DNA of 64,000 bases, taken from contig NZ_BAWH01000018.1 of the NCBI RefSeq assembly GCF_000586435.1, positions 1 to 64,000 on the forward strand, given 5' to 3'. Under the pieces are notes generated by a model. The model was given only the letters and a program-made list of their open reading frames with translations, made no database searches and was not told the DNA's origin. This document shows, piece after piece, positions 20,435 through 30,899 of this stretch; positions within the stretch are counted from its first letter, which is position 1, and every line of letters starts with the position of its first letter. Both the position numbers and the translations under genes were made by a program. Origin of the DNA: Psychrobacter sp. JCM 18901 (GTDB lineage Bacteria; Pseudomonadota; Gammaproteobacteria; Pseudomonadales; Moraxellaceae).

Positions 20435-21701
20435 ATGACAGCAGCGACGAATGATATTAACTCCCAAATTTCAGTCAATAATGCAGCACAAGAAGCGCCT
20501 GTACTGTTCAGTACTGAACCGACAGATTGCGGGCACTTGATTGGAGTCATGACACTTAACACCCCAAAATCACTTAATGCACTCAGCGTTGATATGTGTC
20601 AATTGCTCTCAGCGCAGTTAGAGCAATGGCAAGCCGATGATCAAGTGGTTGCGCTTGTATTAAAAGGTGCAGGGGATAAAGCGTTCTGTGCGGGCGGCGA
20701 TATTCGTAAGCTCTATGACAGCATGTCTACCAGTGCACCAATGCCAAACCCGTATGCTACTGAATTTTTTTAGTCACGAGTACCGTCTCTATCGTCAAAT
20801 GCACTTTTATCCGAAACCATTAATACTTTGGGGTGACGGTATCATCATGGGCGGCGGTATGGGACTGATGGCAGGATGTAGTCATCGTTTGGTCACTGAG
20901 CGTACGCGTTTTGCCATGCCTGAAGTCACAATTGGACTGTTCCCTGATGCATCTGGTAGTTGGTTTTTGCAGCGCATGCCTGCTAAGACGGGTTTGTTTT
21001 TAGGTCTAACTGGCGCGATGTGTAATGGCAGCGATGCGCTATTGGCCAATCTGGCAGAGTATGCCGTTGCCAGTCAGGATTATGATACCGTCATGCAGCG
21101 CCTCAGACAGAGCGACTGGCAGGCAGTCGATAACACGAGCAGTTCAAATAAGTGCCATGACAATAGTGCGCATAGTATTGTCAGCCGTGCGCTTGCTGAG
21201 TTGCCAGTAGCCGAACTGCCAGATAGTAAGCTTGCAACATATTGGCAACCTATTCAGCAACTGATGAATAGTGGTGGTCTGGCTGATATCGATGCGCTGC
21301 TACAAAGCGATACTGCGCTCGCACAGCTAAACCAAGACTTTGCAGAAGACAGCTGGACGCAGCGCGCAGTCGCCACTTATCGTCATGGCTGCCCAGTAAC
21401 AGCCGCATTGACCTATGCGCTCTATTACAAAGTCGCTGACTTATCGATCGAACAAGTGCTGTATTTAGAGACCAATGTAGCTGTTCACTGTGCAGCTAAT
21501 CCTGACTTCAAAGAAGGTGTGCGAGCACTATTAATTGATAAAGATAGAAGTCCTAAATGGTCGTGCTCAATGGCAGACTGTCTAAGTGTAGAAGGGCAGG
21601 CGTATATCGATAAACACTTTGTCAATCCTTATCTAAAAAGTGAGCATCCTTTAGACGATTGGTTAGGTAATGACGCCTTGGGTAGTCAGTATGTCCGCTA
21701 G
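20435..21701 (+). CDS. 3-hydroxyisobutyryl-CoA hydrolase, frameshifted
   Basis: Crotonase-superfamily thioesterase that releases 3-hydroxyisobutyrate from CoA, about 421 residues when joined. Markers are AFCAGGDIRKLYD, ILWGDGIIMGGGMGLMAGCSHR, the catalytic-Glu region FAMPEVTIGLFPDASGSWFL, and the C-terminal NPDFKEGVRALLIDKDRSPKW common to HIBCH proteins. The frame breaks at T7 20765-20771; six T give ATEFFSHEYRLYRQ. It belongs to the valine cluster. An ordinary enoyl-CoA hydratase is excluded by the length and C-terminal part. Confidence 0.88.
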
Positions 21702-21819
21702 CTGTTTAAAAGCAGTTTAAAAGCAGTTTATAAAGTAGGACATAAGTAAGATTCACTAATAAATACTGTTAAATAGTATGTAGCAATAGCTACATCATAA
21801 GTCATCAAGGAGTGATGAG

Positions 21820-22764
21820 ATGGGTACAAAGGATACAAGTACGATGGATAATAATAACTCTAAACCAAATATTGCCTTTATTGGGCTTGGTAATATGGGT
21901 GCACCAATGGCAGAGAACTTATTAAAGGCAGGTTACGCGCTATCTGTGTTTGACTTGTCTGATGCAGCGACTAAGCGCTTGAAGCAAGCAGGGGCTAGTG
22001 TCTCAGAAAGTCCTAAAGACGCTGCAAGTAATGCTCAAGTCGTGATTAGTATGTTACCTGCAGGTCAGCATGTACATTCTGTATATTTAGGCGATAGTGG
22101 CTCTGATGGATTGCTCGCAGAGTTACCAAAAGGCACGCTTGTGATTGACAGTAGTACGATTGCGGCGGCTGATGCAAGGACAGTAGCAGAGGCGGCAAGT
22201 AAGCTTGGCATCGACTTCTTGGATGCGCCAGTCTCTGGTGGCACAGGTGGGGCAGTTGCTGGTAGTTTGACCTTTATCGTCGGTGGCGATGCTGCTGCTT
22301 TTGCTAAGGCTGAGCCAATACTTGCCGTGATGGGCAAAAACATCTTTCATGCGGGCGAGCACGGCGCAGGACAAGTGGCTAAAATCTGTAATAACATGCT
22401 ATTAGGTATCTTGATGGCAGGCACGGCAGAAGCGATTAATCTAGGCGTCAAGAATGGTTTAGACCCGAAAGTGCTATCAGACATCATGCTGCAGAGCTCA
22501 GGGCGTAACTGGACACTAGAAGTTTATAACCCTTACCCGAAAGTCATGGAAAATGTGCCCTCTAGCAATGGCTATCAAGGCGGTTTTATGAGCAAATTGA
22601 TGCAAAAAGATTTGAACCTTGCGATGCAGACTGCTCAAGACACTGAAGTAGAAACGCCAATGGGTGCTAAAGCAACAGAGTTATATGCCTCACATACTGT
22701 AGAGAATGGTGATAAAGATTTCTCTAGTATTATCGGACGTCATGATGTCTCATTATTGTCCTAA
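21820..22764 (+). CDS. mmsB: 3-hydroxyisobutyrate dehydrogenase
   Basis: NAD-dependent oxidation of 3-hydroxyisobutyrate to methylmalonate semialdehyde, the substrate of MmsA. Unbroken, 314 residues. The Rossmann motif is AFIGLGNMGAPMAENL, followed by the family signature DAPVSGGTGGA and the catalytic Lys in AGQVAKICNNMLLG. AAGGAG (from about 21807) places the start at 21820; a second in-frame ATG at 21844 lacks such a site. The family usually lacks the roughly 15 residues before PNIAFIGLG. Last gene of the valine cluster, followed by a strong terminator. Confidence 0.92.
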   Translation: MGTKDTSTMDNNNSKPNIAFIGLGNMGAPMAENLLKAGYALSVFDLSDAATKRLKQAGASVSESPKDAASNAQVVISMLPAGQHVHSVYLGDSGSDGLLAELPKGTLVIDSSTIAAADARTVAEAASKLGIDFLDAPVSGGTGGAVAGSLTFIVGGDAAAFAKAEPILAVMGKNIFHAGEHGAGQVAKICNNMLLGILMAGTAEAINLGVKNGLDPKVLSDIMLQSSGRNWTLEVYNPYPKVMENVPSSNGYQGGFMSKLMQKDLNLAMQTAQDTEVETPMGAKATELYASHTVENGDKDFSSIIGRHDVSLLS

Positions 22765-22913
22765 GCATAACTCTCTTGACTGCTTCTCTTTTGAATGTAA
22801 CCTTCTTAGACATATCAATTTTTAGGAATACCAATTCTTAAAGATACTAATATTAAGAATTTTTCGTATCATTAGTAGGTGGCATTAATTAAGAGAATGC
22901 ATTTGCTAAAAAG

Positions 22914-22952
22914 AAAAAGGTCTACGCTAAAATCATAGCGTAGACCTTTTTT
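22914..22952. terminator. Bidirectional terminator between mmsB and the IclR gene
   Basis: Perfect stem AAAAAGGTCTACGCTA (22914-22929) with its complement at 22936-22951. A and T flanks let it stop transcription from both sides. Confidence 0.9.
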
Positions 22953-22969
22953 ATGGCTAATAGACTGTG

Positions 22970-23728
22970 TTAGCTTTGCAGATCGTAGACGAGCGTCTGA
23001 ACGTCTTGCGCAGCTTTCTGTAGGCGTGGTACATGAGTCAGCAGATCGTCGAGTGATACTCGTATAGTTGGTGCATGCAAATAGAGAGAAGCCAGATAGC
23101 GTGACTTTTTGTCGAGTATAGGTACAGCCACTGCCACCATCTCAGAGATAAACTCCTCATTATCGATGCCGATACCAGTATCAGCGATACGATCAAGCTC
23201 GGCATTTAATGCATCGATATCAGTAATCGTATTCTTAGTGAACTTATCTAGTGGTAACCCTTGTAGTATTTTCATACGGCTAGTTGTAGATAGTTGGCTT
23301 AGATAGAGCTTGCCAGTCGCTGTACACCACATGGGTGATTTTGCTCCGACAGGAAGATAAATCTGTAGTGGTAAGGTCGTTTGAGCACGGTTGGTATAGA
23401 TCATATTCATATGATAAGGAATACCAATGCCGCAAGTTTCTTTAAGCTCGTCAACCAGCTTTTGCAAAATCATCTGCCGTTCGTTAAAAAAATAACCGTT
23501 GCTGCCAGAGCTCAACGCTCAAATTGCGTACGCGCTTACCAGGGATAATACCGCCACCAATATCAACAGTCAAAAAACCATCATCAACCAAGTTTGAATC
23601 AATCTATGAATGGTCGGTTTAGGGATATCTAGCTCTTGTGAGAGCTCTAGTGGAGAAAGCGGTTTTGAAGCATAGGACACTGCTTCGATGATTTCTAGTA
23701 CACGGGTAATCGACGATACTTTAGGCAT
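22970..23728 (-). CDS. IclR-family transcriptional regulator, frameshifted
   Basis: Convergent with the valine cluster and a candidate for its regulator. The N-terminal winged helix reads MPKVSSITRVLEIIEAVSY ... PLSPLELSQELDIPKPTIHRL. The C-terminal effector domain contains GIPYHMNMIYTNRAQTTLP, CTATGKLYLSQL and GIGIDNEEFISEMVAVAVPI, the usual IclR signature. Two breaks occur: one missing A near 23598 (IQ-NLVDDGFL) and an A7 run on the plus strand at 23486-23492 (coding-strand T7; six give WQQRLFFNERQ). About 252 residues when joined. The ligand is unknown. Confidence 0.85.
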
Positions 23729-24321
23729 ATATATGGCTCAGTAGGAGTAAAGAAATAGAGCAGACAGCATCACAAAATTTTCATAAATAAGACAAATGGT
23801 GACAATACTGACGTTCTATAACAAATCTATTATAACAACTAATTTAGCATAATATCCGCTTGAGGCAAGCGTTAGTCGCGTTATATGAGATCATTTATAT
23901 CGTTTTATTTGTTGGTGTAGATTTTCTTATATAAGTAACAATAGATACGTCAACTCACAAGGCATACTATTCTGTAAGGTTAAGCCATATAACTGTCATT
24001 GATTCAAAGTGCGTTCTAGATAATTATGTGGACATGTTTTGCAATACCCTTACATAAACATTAAGCAAGCGAAGTCTCATGTTTACGCTGTTTGGTTACT
24101 TTAAGGACGTTATGTAACATAAAAGCGAATTTTTACAGATTGGTGTAGCAATTATTACAGTACCTATGCAATCTTTACATAATGGCAAATAAAAACAGCA
24201 TCAGTAGGGGTGACTTTTTAAGTCAGAATTGTTTTAATCACCTCAACAAAATGATGGTTTAAAAAAAGCACAATCATCGTTTTTTATGGGCGGGTTTATT
24301 TCACACTTTAGGAGAATAATT
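23729..24321. other. Divergent intergenic region, iclR / outer-membrane protein
   Basis: AT-rich DNA of about 590 bp that must hold the promoters of both flanking genes. I see no ORF or stable hairpin that I would name. Confidence 0.5.
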
Positions 24322-25195
24322 ATGAAATTGATTAAATTGACGGCAATCTCTGCTGCTGTTCTAGCATCAACTGCTGCATTAGCTGCTGATCCAGTTATCG
24401 TTGTTGATGACAATGCTGCAGTTGCATATGAAGCTGAGCCAGTTGCTGTTGCTTATCAAGCAGAACCTGCTGCTTATGCATACGATGCTAACGCTGGTGT
24501 AGTAAGCAACACTACTGGCGCTGTTGTTGGTGGTACTAAAGGTTTCTTCAGTAAAGTAGTGAACCCAGCATCAGTTAGCGCTGAAGTTGGTACTTTAGGT
24601 TATGGTGCTAACATCGGTTGGTCACTTAACGAAAAAAACTGAATTGCAAGCTGGTTGGGCAGGTGGCGATGTAGCTGACCTTTTCGGCGGTGATTTCGAT
24701 GCAGACGACGTAAACTATGATGTAGATGCTGACTTTAGCAACCCATACCTAGGTGTACAATTACGTCCTACTGGTAACTGGTTCACAGTTGGTGCTGGTA
24801 TCATCGTTCCAGACAACGATATTGATGTACGTGCAAACGCTGAAGGACCAAACTTCAGAATCGACAACGTTGATTACAACGCTAGTGAAACTGGTACCCT
24901 ACAAGGTACTATGGAGCATCGTAACAAACTAGCTCCTTACGCTACTATTGGTTTCCGTCCAAACATCACAAATAACTTCGGTCTATTTGGTGAAATTGGC
25001 GCAGCTTATATGGGTAAAACAGATGCTACCGTTACTTCAAGTAATGCAGATGCAGATGTAACAGCAACTACGGTAAATGGTACTACTACTGTTAAAGGTA
25101 GTGATGTAGCCAAAGCTGCTGAGCAAGAGCTAGAAGATAAAGATTGGTTAGAGTGGTTCCCAATTGTTAAAGTTGGTGCAACTTACCGTTTCTAA
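24322..25195 (+). CDS. Outer-membrane beta-barrel protein with Ala/Glu-rich N-terminal linker, frameshifted
   Basis: A signal peptide (MKLIKLTAISAAVLASTAALA) is followed by a low-complexity linker in which AYEAEP, AYQAEP and AYAYDA recur, then a region rich in alternating residues and ending YRF, as outer-membrane barrels do. NKLAPYATIGFRPNITNNFGLFGEIGAAYMG resembles OmpW-like or small-barrel proteins. About 290 residues when joined. The break is an A7 run (24632-24638); six A give LNEKTELQAGW. AGGAG upstream fixes the start at 24322. The codon choice looks biased to a few codons, as in a highly expressed protein. Exact transport role unknown. Confidence 0.75.
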
Positions 25196-25232
25196 GCTAA
25201 TCACAGTTTAAATACTGTCATTAGTAGAAAAC

Positions 25233-25262
25233 AAAAAACGATCCTTTTTAGGGTCGTTTTTT
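25233..25262 (+). terminator. Terminator after the outer-membrane protein gene
   Basis: AAAAAACGATCC and GGGTCGTTTTTT pair around TTTTTA, with T6 at the end. Confidence 0.88.
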
Positions 25263-25327
25263 ATGTCTAAAATAAATTAGTGAAAATATTCTGAAATCAG
25301 GTTTGAATTTTGCTCAAAAGACCTTGA

Positions 25328-26143
25328 TCAGAAAACGATGACAGTTTGCTGAGATTGTAACGCGGCAATGCGGTAAACAGATTGGCAGTTAGCATCCTCA
25401 CTATCATTGGGTACAGAGGTAGAGTTAATCTCTTTATCATTCTCGATTAAGCTAGAAATAAGGTGAGAGTAATCCATACCCAAGCCTTGAGCTAATGTAT
25501 ATTGGTTCACTTTAATAAAGCTTTCTTTTATTTGCCATAACAGTTTGGCAGTGCGTTCACGCTGATCTGTAGATAGCTCCTGTAAAATAGCTAACTCGCT
25601 CTTTGAATAGAAACGTTTGACTACATGCCATGCAATATTATGGGTCTCTATATCGATACCAGCAGGACGCTGGCGACTGATAACGACAGCTATTTTGCTG
25701 TGTAAACGTGTAAAATTTGTCTGATTCGATTCTGTAGTTTGCTTTGAACTACTAGCTCCTGTATGGCTAAAGCATACGTAATACTGACTGTTGATGAGCC
25801 GATAGGGAAAGCTTGACTCATCCAAGGTGTCATCTATTTCTAACTTCTTAAGCAGCTCTTGCAATAGTTGCCTGACGCCTTGCCGCTGCTGCTGACGTTG
25901 TTTACGCGCTAGAGTAGGTACTGAGTGTTTAGGCACTGCTGTCGCCATCTGATATTGCCAATTTAGGCTATTAAACTTGATGATGTCTTCATACGACGTA
26001 TTACATGATGACAACCATGAGGATGTATTGCACAAGCTTCCAGTGACTGAATGACTGATTGACTCGCTCACTTGGGCAGTCACACACCATGTCGTGGTGT
26101 CGAGCTGAGTGTACTGTATCTGGGTAAGGTTGGAAGTCGGCAT
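25328..26143 (-). CDS. 4'-phosphopantetheinyl transferase superfamily protein
   Basis: Transfers the phosphopantetheine arm of CoA to a carrier protein. The 271-residue, unbroken protein carries the two Sfp-type motifs: RPAGIDIETH (magnesium-binding Asp and Glu) and LLWQIKESFIKV (WxxKES/A). Between them FYSKSELAIL is also typical. The length suits the Sfp/EntD group better than AcpS. No NRPS or PKS gene lies in the window, so its partner could be the fatty-acid ACP or a carrier elsewhere. It stands alone on the minus strand. Confidence 0.85.
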   Translation of the reverse strand: MPTSNLTQIQYTQLDTTTWCVTAQVSESISHSVTGSLCNTSSWLSSCNTSYEDIIKFNSLNWQYQMATAVPKHSVPTLARKQRQQQRQGVRQLLQELLKKLEIDDTLDESSFPYRLINSQYYVCFSHTGASSSKQTTESNQTNFTRLHSKIAVVISRQRPAGIDIETHNIAWHVVKRFYSKSELAILQELSTDQRERTAKLLWQIKESFIKVNQYTLAQGLGMDYSHLISSLIENDKEINSTSVPNDSEDANCQSVYRIAALQSQQTVIVF

Positions 26144-26285
26144 ATATTACTAGTCGTCAAAAATGATTATTATAGAATTGAGTATATAAAATTGTGTAAG
26201 TCTGAACGCTATGTATTTGATACATAGATAGTCATACAATAGCTATAGTTAAATAATTGATATCTAATTAACCTACTAAAAATCC

Positions 26286-26318
26286 AAAAAGCCCAGCAAT
26301 ATATTCTTGCTGGGCTTT
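26286..26318 (-). terminator. Terminator after pal
   Basis: GCCCAGCAA and TTGCTGGGC form the stem; T5 follows when read on the minus strand. Confidence 0.85.
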
Positions 26319-26359
26319 AATTAAACTATCAAACTCTATAAATAACGCTAAATCACAAT

Positions 26360-26878
26360 TTAGTAAGACAGCTCAGCACGACGGTTTTGTGCATACGCGT
26401 CTTCAGTGTTACCAGCTGCTGCAGGGCGCTCTTCACCATAGCTAATCACACGGATGTTGTTTGCAGTGACACCTTGAGCAGCTAGGTAGTTACGTGCAGC
26501 TTGTGCGCGTCGCTCACCTAGTGCCATGTTATATTCACGGCTACCACGCTCATCAGTATGACCTGCAATAACGACAGTAGCTGCTGGGTTTGAATTTAGC
26601 AGGCTTACGTGTTGATTAAGGACGCTCGCTGATTGAGCAGTAATTTCACTGCTATCAAAGGCAAAGTAGACCACTGCTTGTATATTCTCAGCGCCAGTGA
26701 TGACAGCGTTTGAGTTATCAACGATAACCGCACCATTATAGCCAACTTGTCCACCTGGGATACCTAGCGGGGCAACCACAACTTCTGAAGTAGTGCGCTT
26801 GGTAGCACAACCAGTGGTCAGTGCAACAGCGCTTGATAGTACAGCAAGAACAGCGATCTTAGAAAAACTGATTGACAT
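26360..26878 (-). CDS. pal: Peptidoglycan-associated lipoprotein of the Tol-Pal system
   Basis: Outer-membrane lipoprotein that binds peptidoglycan and links to TolB. The signal ends in lipobox LTTGC (Cys24). The OmpA-like domain (about 65-172) includes VYFAFDSSEIT, IAGHTDERGSREYNMALGERRA (diaminopimelate-binding region with Asp and Arg) and VISYGEERP. At 172 residues it is a normal Pal, unbroken. The tolQRAB genes are not adjacent in this window; the next upstream gene is an unrelated hypothetical. Confidence 0.92.
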   Translation of the reverse strand: MSISFSKIAVLAVLSSAVALTTGCATKRTTSEVVVAPLGIPGGQVGYNGAVIVDNSNAVITGAENIQAVVYFAFDSSEITAQSASVLNQHVSLLNSNPAATVVIAGHTDERGSREYNMALGERRAQAARNYLAAQGVTANNIRVISYGEERPAAAGNTEDAYAQNRRAELSY

Positions 26879-27020
26879 GACGAGCTCCTAAAATTTTAAT
26901 TAAATTTGTTTTTTTTAAACTGCTTCCGATAAAAATTAGGCAATCTCTATCTATAATATACTAAATGTTAATTTATGTAAGTATTTTTACTGTAAATTAC
27001 GATAGATAAAATTGAGTGTA

Positions 27021-27614
27021 TTACCAGCGGTGCTTGCCCCAGTTTTCAGGGTTAGCCCAGTAATCAGCATTGAGCCAATTTGGTAGTTGTTTGTAGTCAT
27101 ATAGATTAAATTGCCAAAGCGTCGCAGTAACGGTTGACGAGGTAATAGATTGAATGTCATCAATATTTAGAGATGGTTCATTTAATATATCAAATGGCGT
27201 AAAGCCATAAGGTTTCAAATCTATCGAGCTGTCCAATGCGATAAGCAAGTGCGCGGCATACAGGTCGCGATAGCGCATGAGTAGCGGTACATAGTGTTGA
27301 GTCAGCTCTTCTGACAAAGTAGGTAGCCAAAAGCAAGCAAGCTCATAACGATCAGGTACATGCTGTTTGGCAAGATCTGATAGCGTTGATAAGTGTCGTG
27401 CGTTCAGCCTTGCTTCAGTGTTCTCATTAGTAGATGTAGTATCGTCAAGTTGTGCTTGTAGTGCTAATAAGTCGGCATGGTTATGTGTTACCCATAATGC
27501 TTCACTATTATCTTTCTTATGCTCAGGTGACAGTTCTGTCTGAGTCGTCAATGAGGGTAGTAGCGCGTCAACATACTCTATAAGCAAAGGTAGGGTAATG
27601 TCTGCGCGTTTCAC
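27021..27614 (-). CDS. Conserved hypothetical protein, 197 aa (DUF6231-like)
   Basis: Acidic 197-residue soluble protein without signal or membrane segment. The Trp-rich C-terminus (ATLWQFNLYDYKQLPNWLNADYWANPENWGKHRW, here described not quoted as a motif) and the FWLPTLSEELTQHYVPLLMR stretch are distinctive. It resembles a DUF6231-type family of Moraxellaceae and pseudomonads; I am not certain of the DUF number. No catalytic motif is visible. Confidence 0.6.
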   Translation of the reverse strand: MKRADITLPLLIEYVDALLPSLTTQTELSPEHKKDNSEALWVTHNHADLLALQAQLDDTTSTNENTEARLNARHLSTLSDLAKQHVPDRYELACFWLPTLSEELTQHYVPLLMRYRDLYAAHLLIALDSSIDLKPYGFTPFDILNEPSLNIDDIQSITSSTVTATLWQFNLYDYKQLPNWLNADYWANPENWGKHRW

Positions 27615-28023
27615 CGTATTTTTTTGTCATATAATAGGCCGTTAGTTAAATGATTGGTCATCAGTACGACTATTAAATCATTTTCAACGACATTATCCAA
27701 TTGATAACGTATGTTTCATATTTAAATCATCTTGAACCGACGATATCTTATTCTGCATACTTGAAATTTGGCGATTTAGGTCAATCTAGCTATAAGCTTA
27801 ACAAGAAAACCAATTTAGTAATAAAAATTAGCTTAATCATTGCAAAGCTTTGTCTATGTGCTTAGTTTACTAAGTGCTTAGCTGGTGTAGTTAGCCTGAA
27901 GGCAAAGTCTTTATTTGCACTAGAGCCTTCTGCAAATAGCGAAATGATATTACTCATTATTATATTATTCACCCCTAGTAAAAATAACTTATAACCAAAT
28001 CAACGATAATAATAGGACACCAT
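27615..28023. other. Divergent intergenic region upstream of pepN
   Basis: 409 bp of AT-rich DNA between divergent genes. I see only very short palindromes (for example GCCTGAAGGC near 27895) and no ORF or terminator. Confidence 0.5.
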
Positions 28024-30665
28024 ATGTCTACTGCTGAAACTGATGCACAAATCATCAATCCTGAAATGCCAGATGTGCCGCCCCACGCGCCAAGCAAGAT
28101 TAATCTAAAAGACTATACCAAACCAAGTTTTGATGTCGATACGGTACATTTAGATATTAAGCTGTTTGAAGACTACGCGCAGGTAGACAGTACGCTTGAG
28201 ATGGTACGTCAAACGGCAGGGGATATCGTCTTATTTGGTGAGTCATTAGAGCTGCTAACGATTACGATGAACGGTAAGGCACTGACCACTGAGGATTATC
28301 AGCAGGAAGCGGGTAAGCTGACGATTCATAATGCTCCTGAGCGAGCTACTTTAGATATTCAAGTACGTATCTGTCCGCAGACCAATACGGCGCTTGAAGG
28401 CTTATATATGGCCGGAAGCGGTGACGACACGATGTTTGTGACTCAGTGCGAGCCAGAGGGTTTCCGTAAGATTACTTTTTATCCTGATCGCCCTGATGTG
28501 TTGGCGATATTTACCACGCGACTTGAAGCAGATAAGCGCTATCCGACGTTGTTGGCCAATGGTAACTTAGTCGAAGCAGGCGAAGTGGCCGATGCACCAG
28601 ACCGCCATTATGCCATCTGGCACGATCCAACCAATAAGCCAAGCTATCTATTTGCCTGTGTGGTAGCCGATTTAGATGTATTGACAGATTCTTATACGAC
28701 TAGCGAAGGTCGAGAAGTATTGCTTGAGTTGTATGCCAAGTCTGCTGATATCGATAAATGTGATGTCGGTATGCAAGCCCTAAAAGATGCGATGAAATGG
28801 GATGAGGTCAATTACGGGCGAGCTTACGATCTAGATCGCTATATGATTGTGGCGGTCAGCAATTCAATATGGGTGCAATGGAAAATAAGGGTTTGAATAT
28901 TTTTAACACCGCTTGTGTGTTATCTAGCCCTGAAACAACCACCGATGCACGCAGTTTTAGCGTAAAAGCCATTATTGCTCATGAGTATTTTCATAACTGG
29001 ACTGGTAACCGTATTACTTGCCGTGATTGGTTTCAGCTGTGCTTGAAAGAAGGCTTTACCGTTTACCGTGATCAGTCATTCTCAGCAGATCAACAGTCAA
29101 GTGCGGTACAGCGCATTGATGACGTAGCCACCCTACGTGCACATCAATTCAGCGAAGATGCAGGTCCATTAGCGCATCCAGTACGTCCAGAGAGCTTCGT
29201 TGAGATTAATAATTTTTATACAACGACTGTCTATGAGAAAGGCGCTGAAATTGTACGTATGATTGCCAATACGTTAGGGCCGGATGACTTCCGTAAAGGG
29301 ACAGATGAGTATTTCCGTCGTTATGATGGACAAGCAGTAACGGTTGAGGACTTTTTATCAGCACTCAGTATCACTGATGATAAAATCGAGAATTTTATTG
29401 ATTGGTATCGTCAACCTGGTACGCCAGTGGTATCAGGTTCTCAAACCTATGATAGCGCAGCACAGACGCTGACCATTACCTTGAATCAGCAGACACGCCA
29501 TGTCAAAGGCTTTGATGCACCAAAACCATTGCCGATACCTGTAGCAACCGCCTTATTTGACAAAGACTCAGGCGCTATCGTCGCTGAACGTATGTTATTG
29601 CTTGACGAGGCGTCGCAAACGTTTGTGTTTGAGAATGTCGCGAGTGAGCCTGTTGTGTCATTACTACGTGACTTTAGCGCGCCAGTACAGCTCAATTATG
29701 ACTATCAAGATGTAGACTTAGCGTTTTTGCTTAAGCATGAAACCAATGGGTTTAACCGCTGGCAAGTAACTCAAATGCTGGTAAATCGTATTTTGCTGCA
29801 AGGCCAAGGTACGAAGAGCAGCCCTGATGTATACCTAGAAGCATTAGCGCAGACACTGCCTGTCTTAGCAGCTGATGATGCGATGCTAGCGGCACGATTG
29901 CTTGATATTCCATCAGCGCAAGAGCTGGCTTCTGCTATTTCTAAAGACTACGATCCAGTGTTGGTTAAAGAGCAGCGCGATGGGCTATACAAGCAAGTTG
30001 CTGATAAGTTAAAAGATCAATGGGCTGAGCTGTACAATAACTTGCCAATGCAGTCTTATGAGGACAGCGCTGAAGCTCGAGGCATTCGTGCGCTGCGTAA
30101 TGTCGTACTTGATATGGCATTGACGGCGAATGTAGATGGTGCAGCAGACTGGGCACAGCAGCAATATGATAATGCGAGCTGTATGACTGAGCGCTTTGGT
30201 GCATTGAAGGCCATGGTCAATCATCAATTGACAGGTGCAGATAAGTACTTAGCAGACTTCTATGAGCGTTTCCAAGCAAATGATTTGGTTATCGATCTGT
30301 GGTTCAGTGTCCAAGCTGCCGCTGACGATGTAACGCCTGATATGGTCAAGTCGCTACTGACACACACAGATTTTGATTGGAATACGCCTAACCGTGTCCG
30401 TTCAGTTGTCAGCGCTTTTAGCTCGCAACCGACGGTACTCTGGACGGCAGAAGGTCTAGAGATGTATACAGGCGTGATTCAGAAATTAGATGATGCCAAT
30501 CCTGTATTAGCCTCACGCTTACTGCAAGTACTGGCCCGCTGGAATACGTTGGCTGAGCCTCGCCGTCAAATGGCGCACAAGCAGCTGATAGATTTACAAA
30601 AGAATGTCTCATCTAAGCATGTGCTCGAAAGCTTAGAGAGTGTGTTAGGTGCTGCAAATAATTAA
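28024..30665 (+). CDS. pepN: Aminopeptidase N (M1 family), frameshifted
   Basis: Zinc aminopeptidase of the cytoplasm that trims N-terminal residues from peptides; about 880 residues when joined, matching E. coli PepN (870). The N-terminal domain contains GLYMAGSGDDTMFVTQCEPEGFRKITFYPDRPDV. The substrate-recognition GAMENKG precedes the zinc site HEYFHNWTGNRITCRDWFQL (HExxH) with the third ligand in LKEGFTVYRDQ. The frame breaks near 28866, where one T seems missing (VSNFNMGAMENKG expected; the break is just before GAMEN). The rest is continuous. A strong terminator follows. Confidence 0.92.
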
Positions 30666-30825
30666 TTGAGAGCAGTGCAATATACATCGAAATGTAATAT
30701 CAATTTTATGAAAATACTATATCCAGAATAAGGTTAGCTCTGACCAATTAACGAAACATGTATCGTTGCTGGTCATTGCTAATCAAATTTTAGAATAGAG
30801 TGTTTCTTATAGAATGTTCATAAAT

Positions 30826-30863
30826 AAAAAGCCCCTTTCGCATTGATGCGAAAGGGGCTTTTT
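30826..30863. terminator. Bidirectional terminator between pepN and DAHP synthase
   Basis: AAAAAGCCCCTTTCGCAT pairs perfectly with ATGCGAAAGGGGCTTTTT around a short loop. It serves the two convergent genes. Confidence 0.92.
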
Positions 30864-30899
30864 ATTGCTTGCTCGACGATAAATTATCGTGAATAGCTA

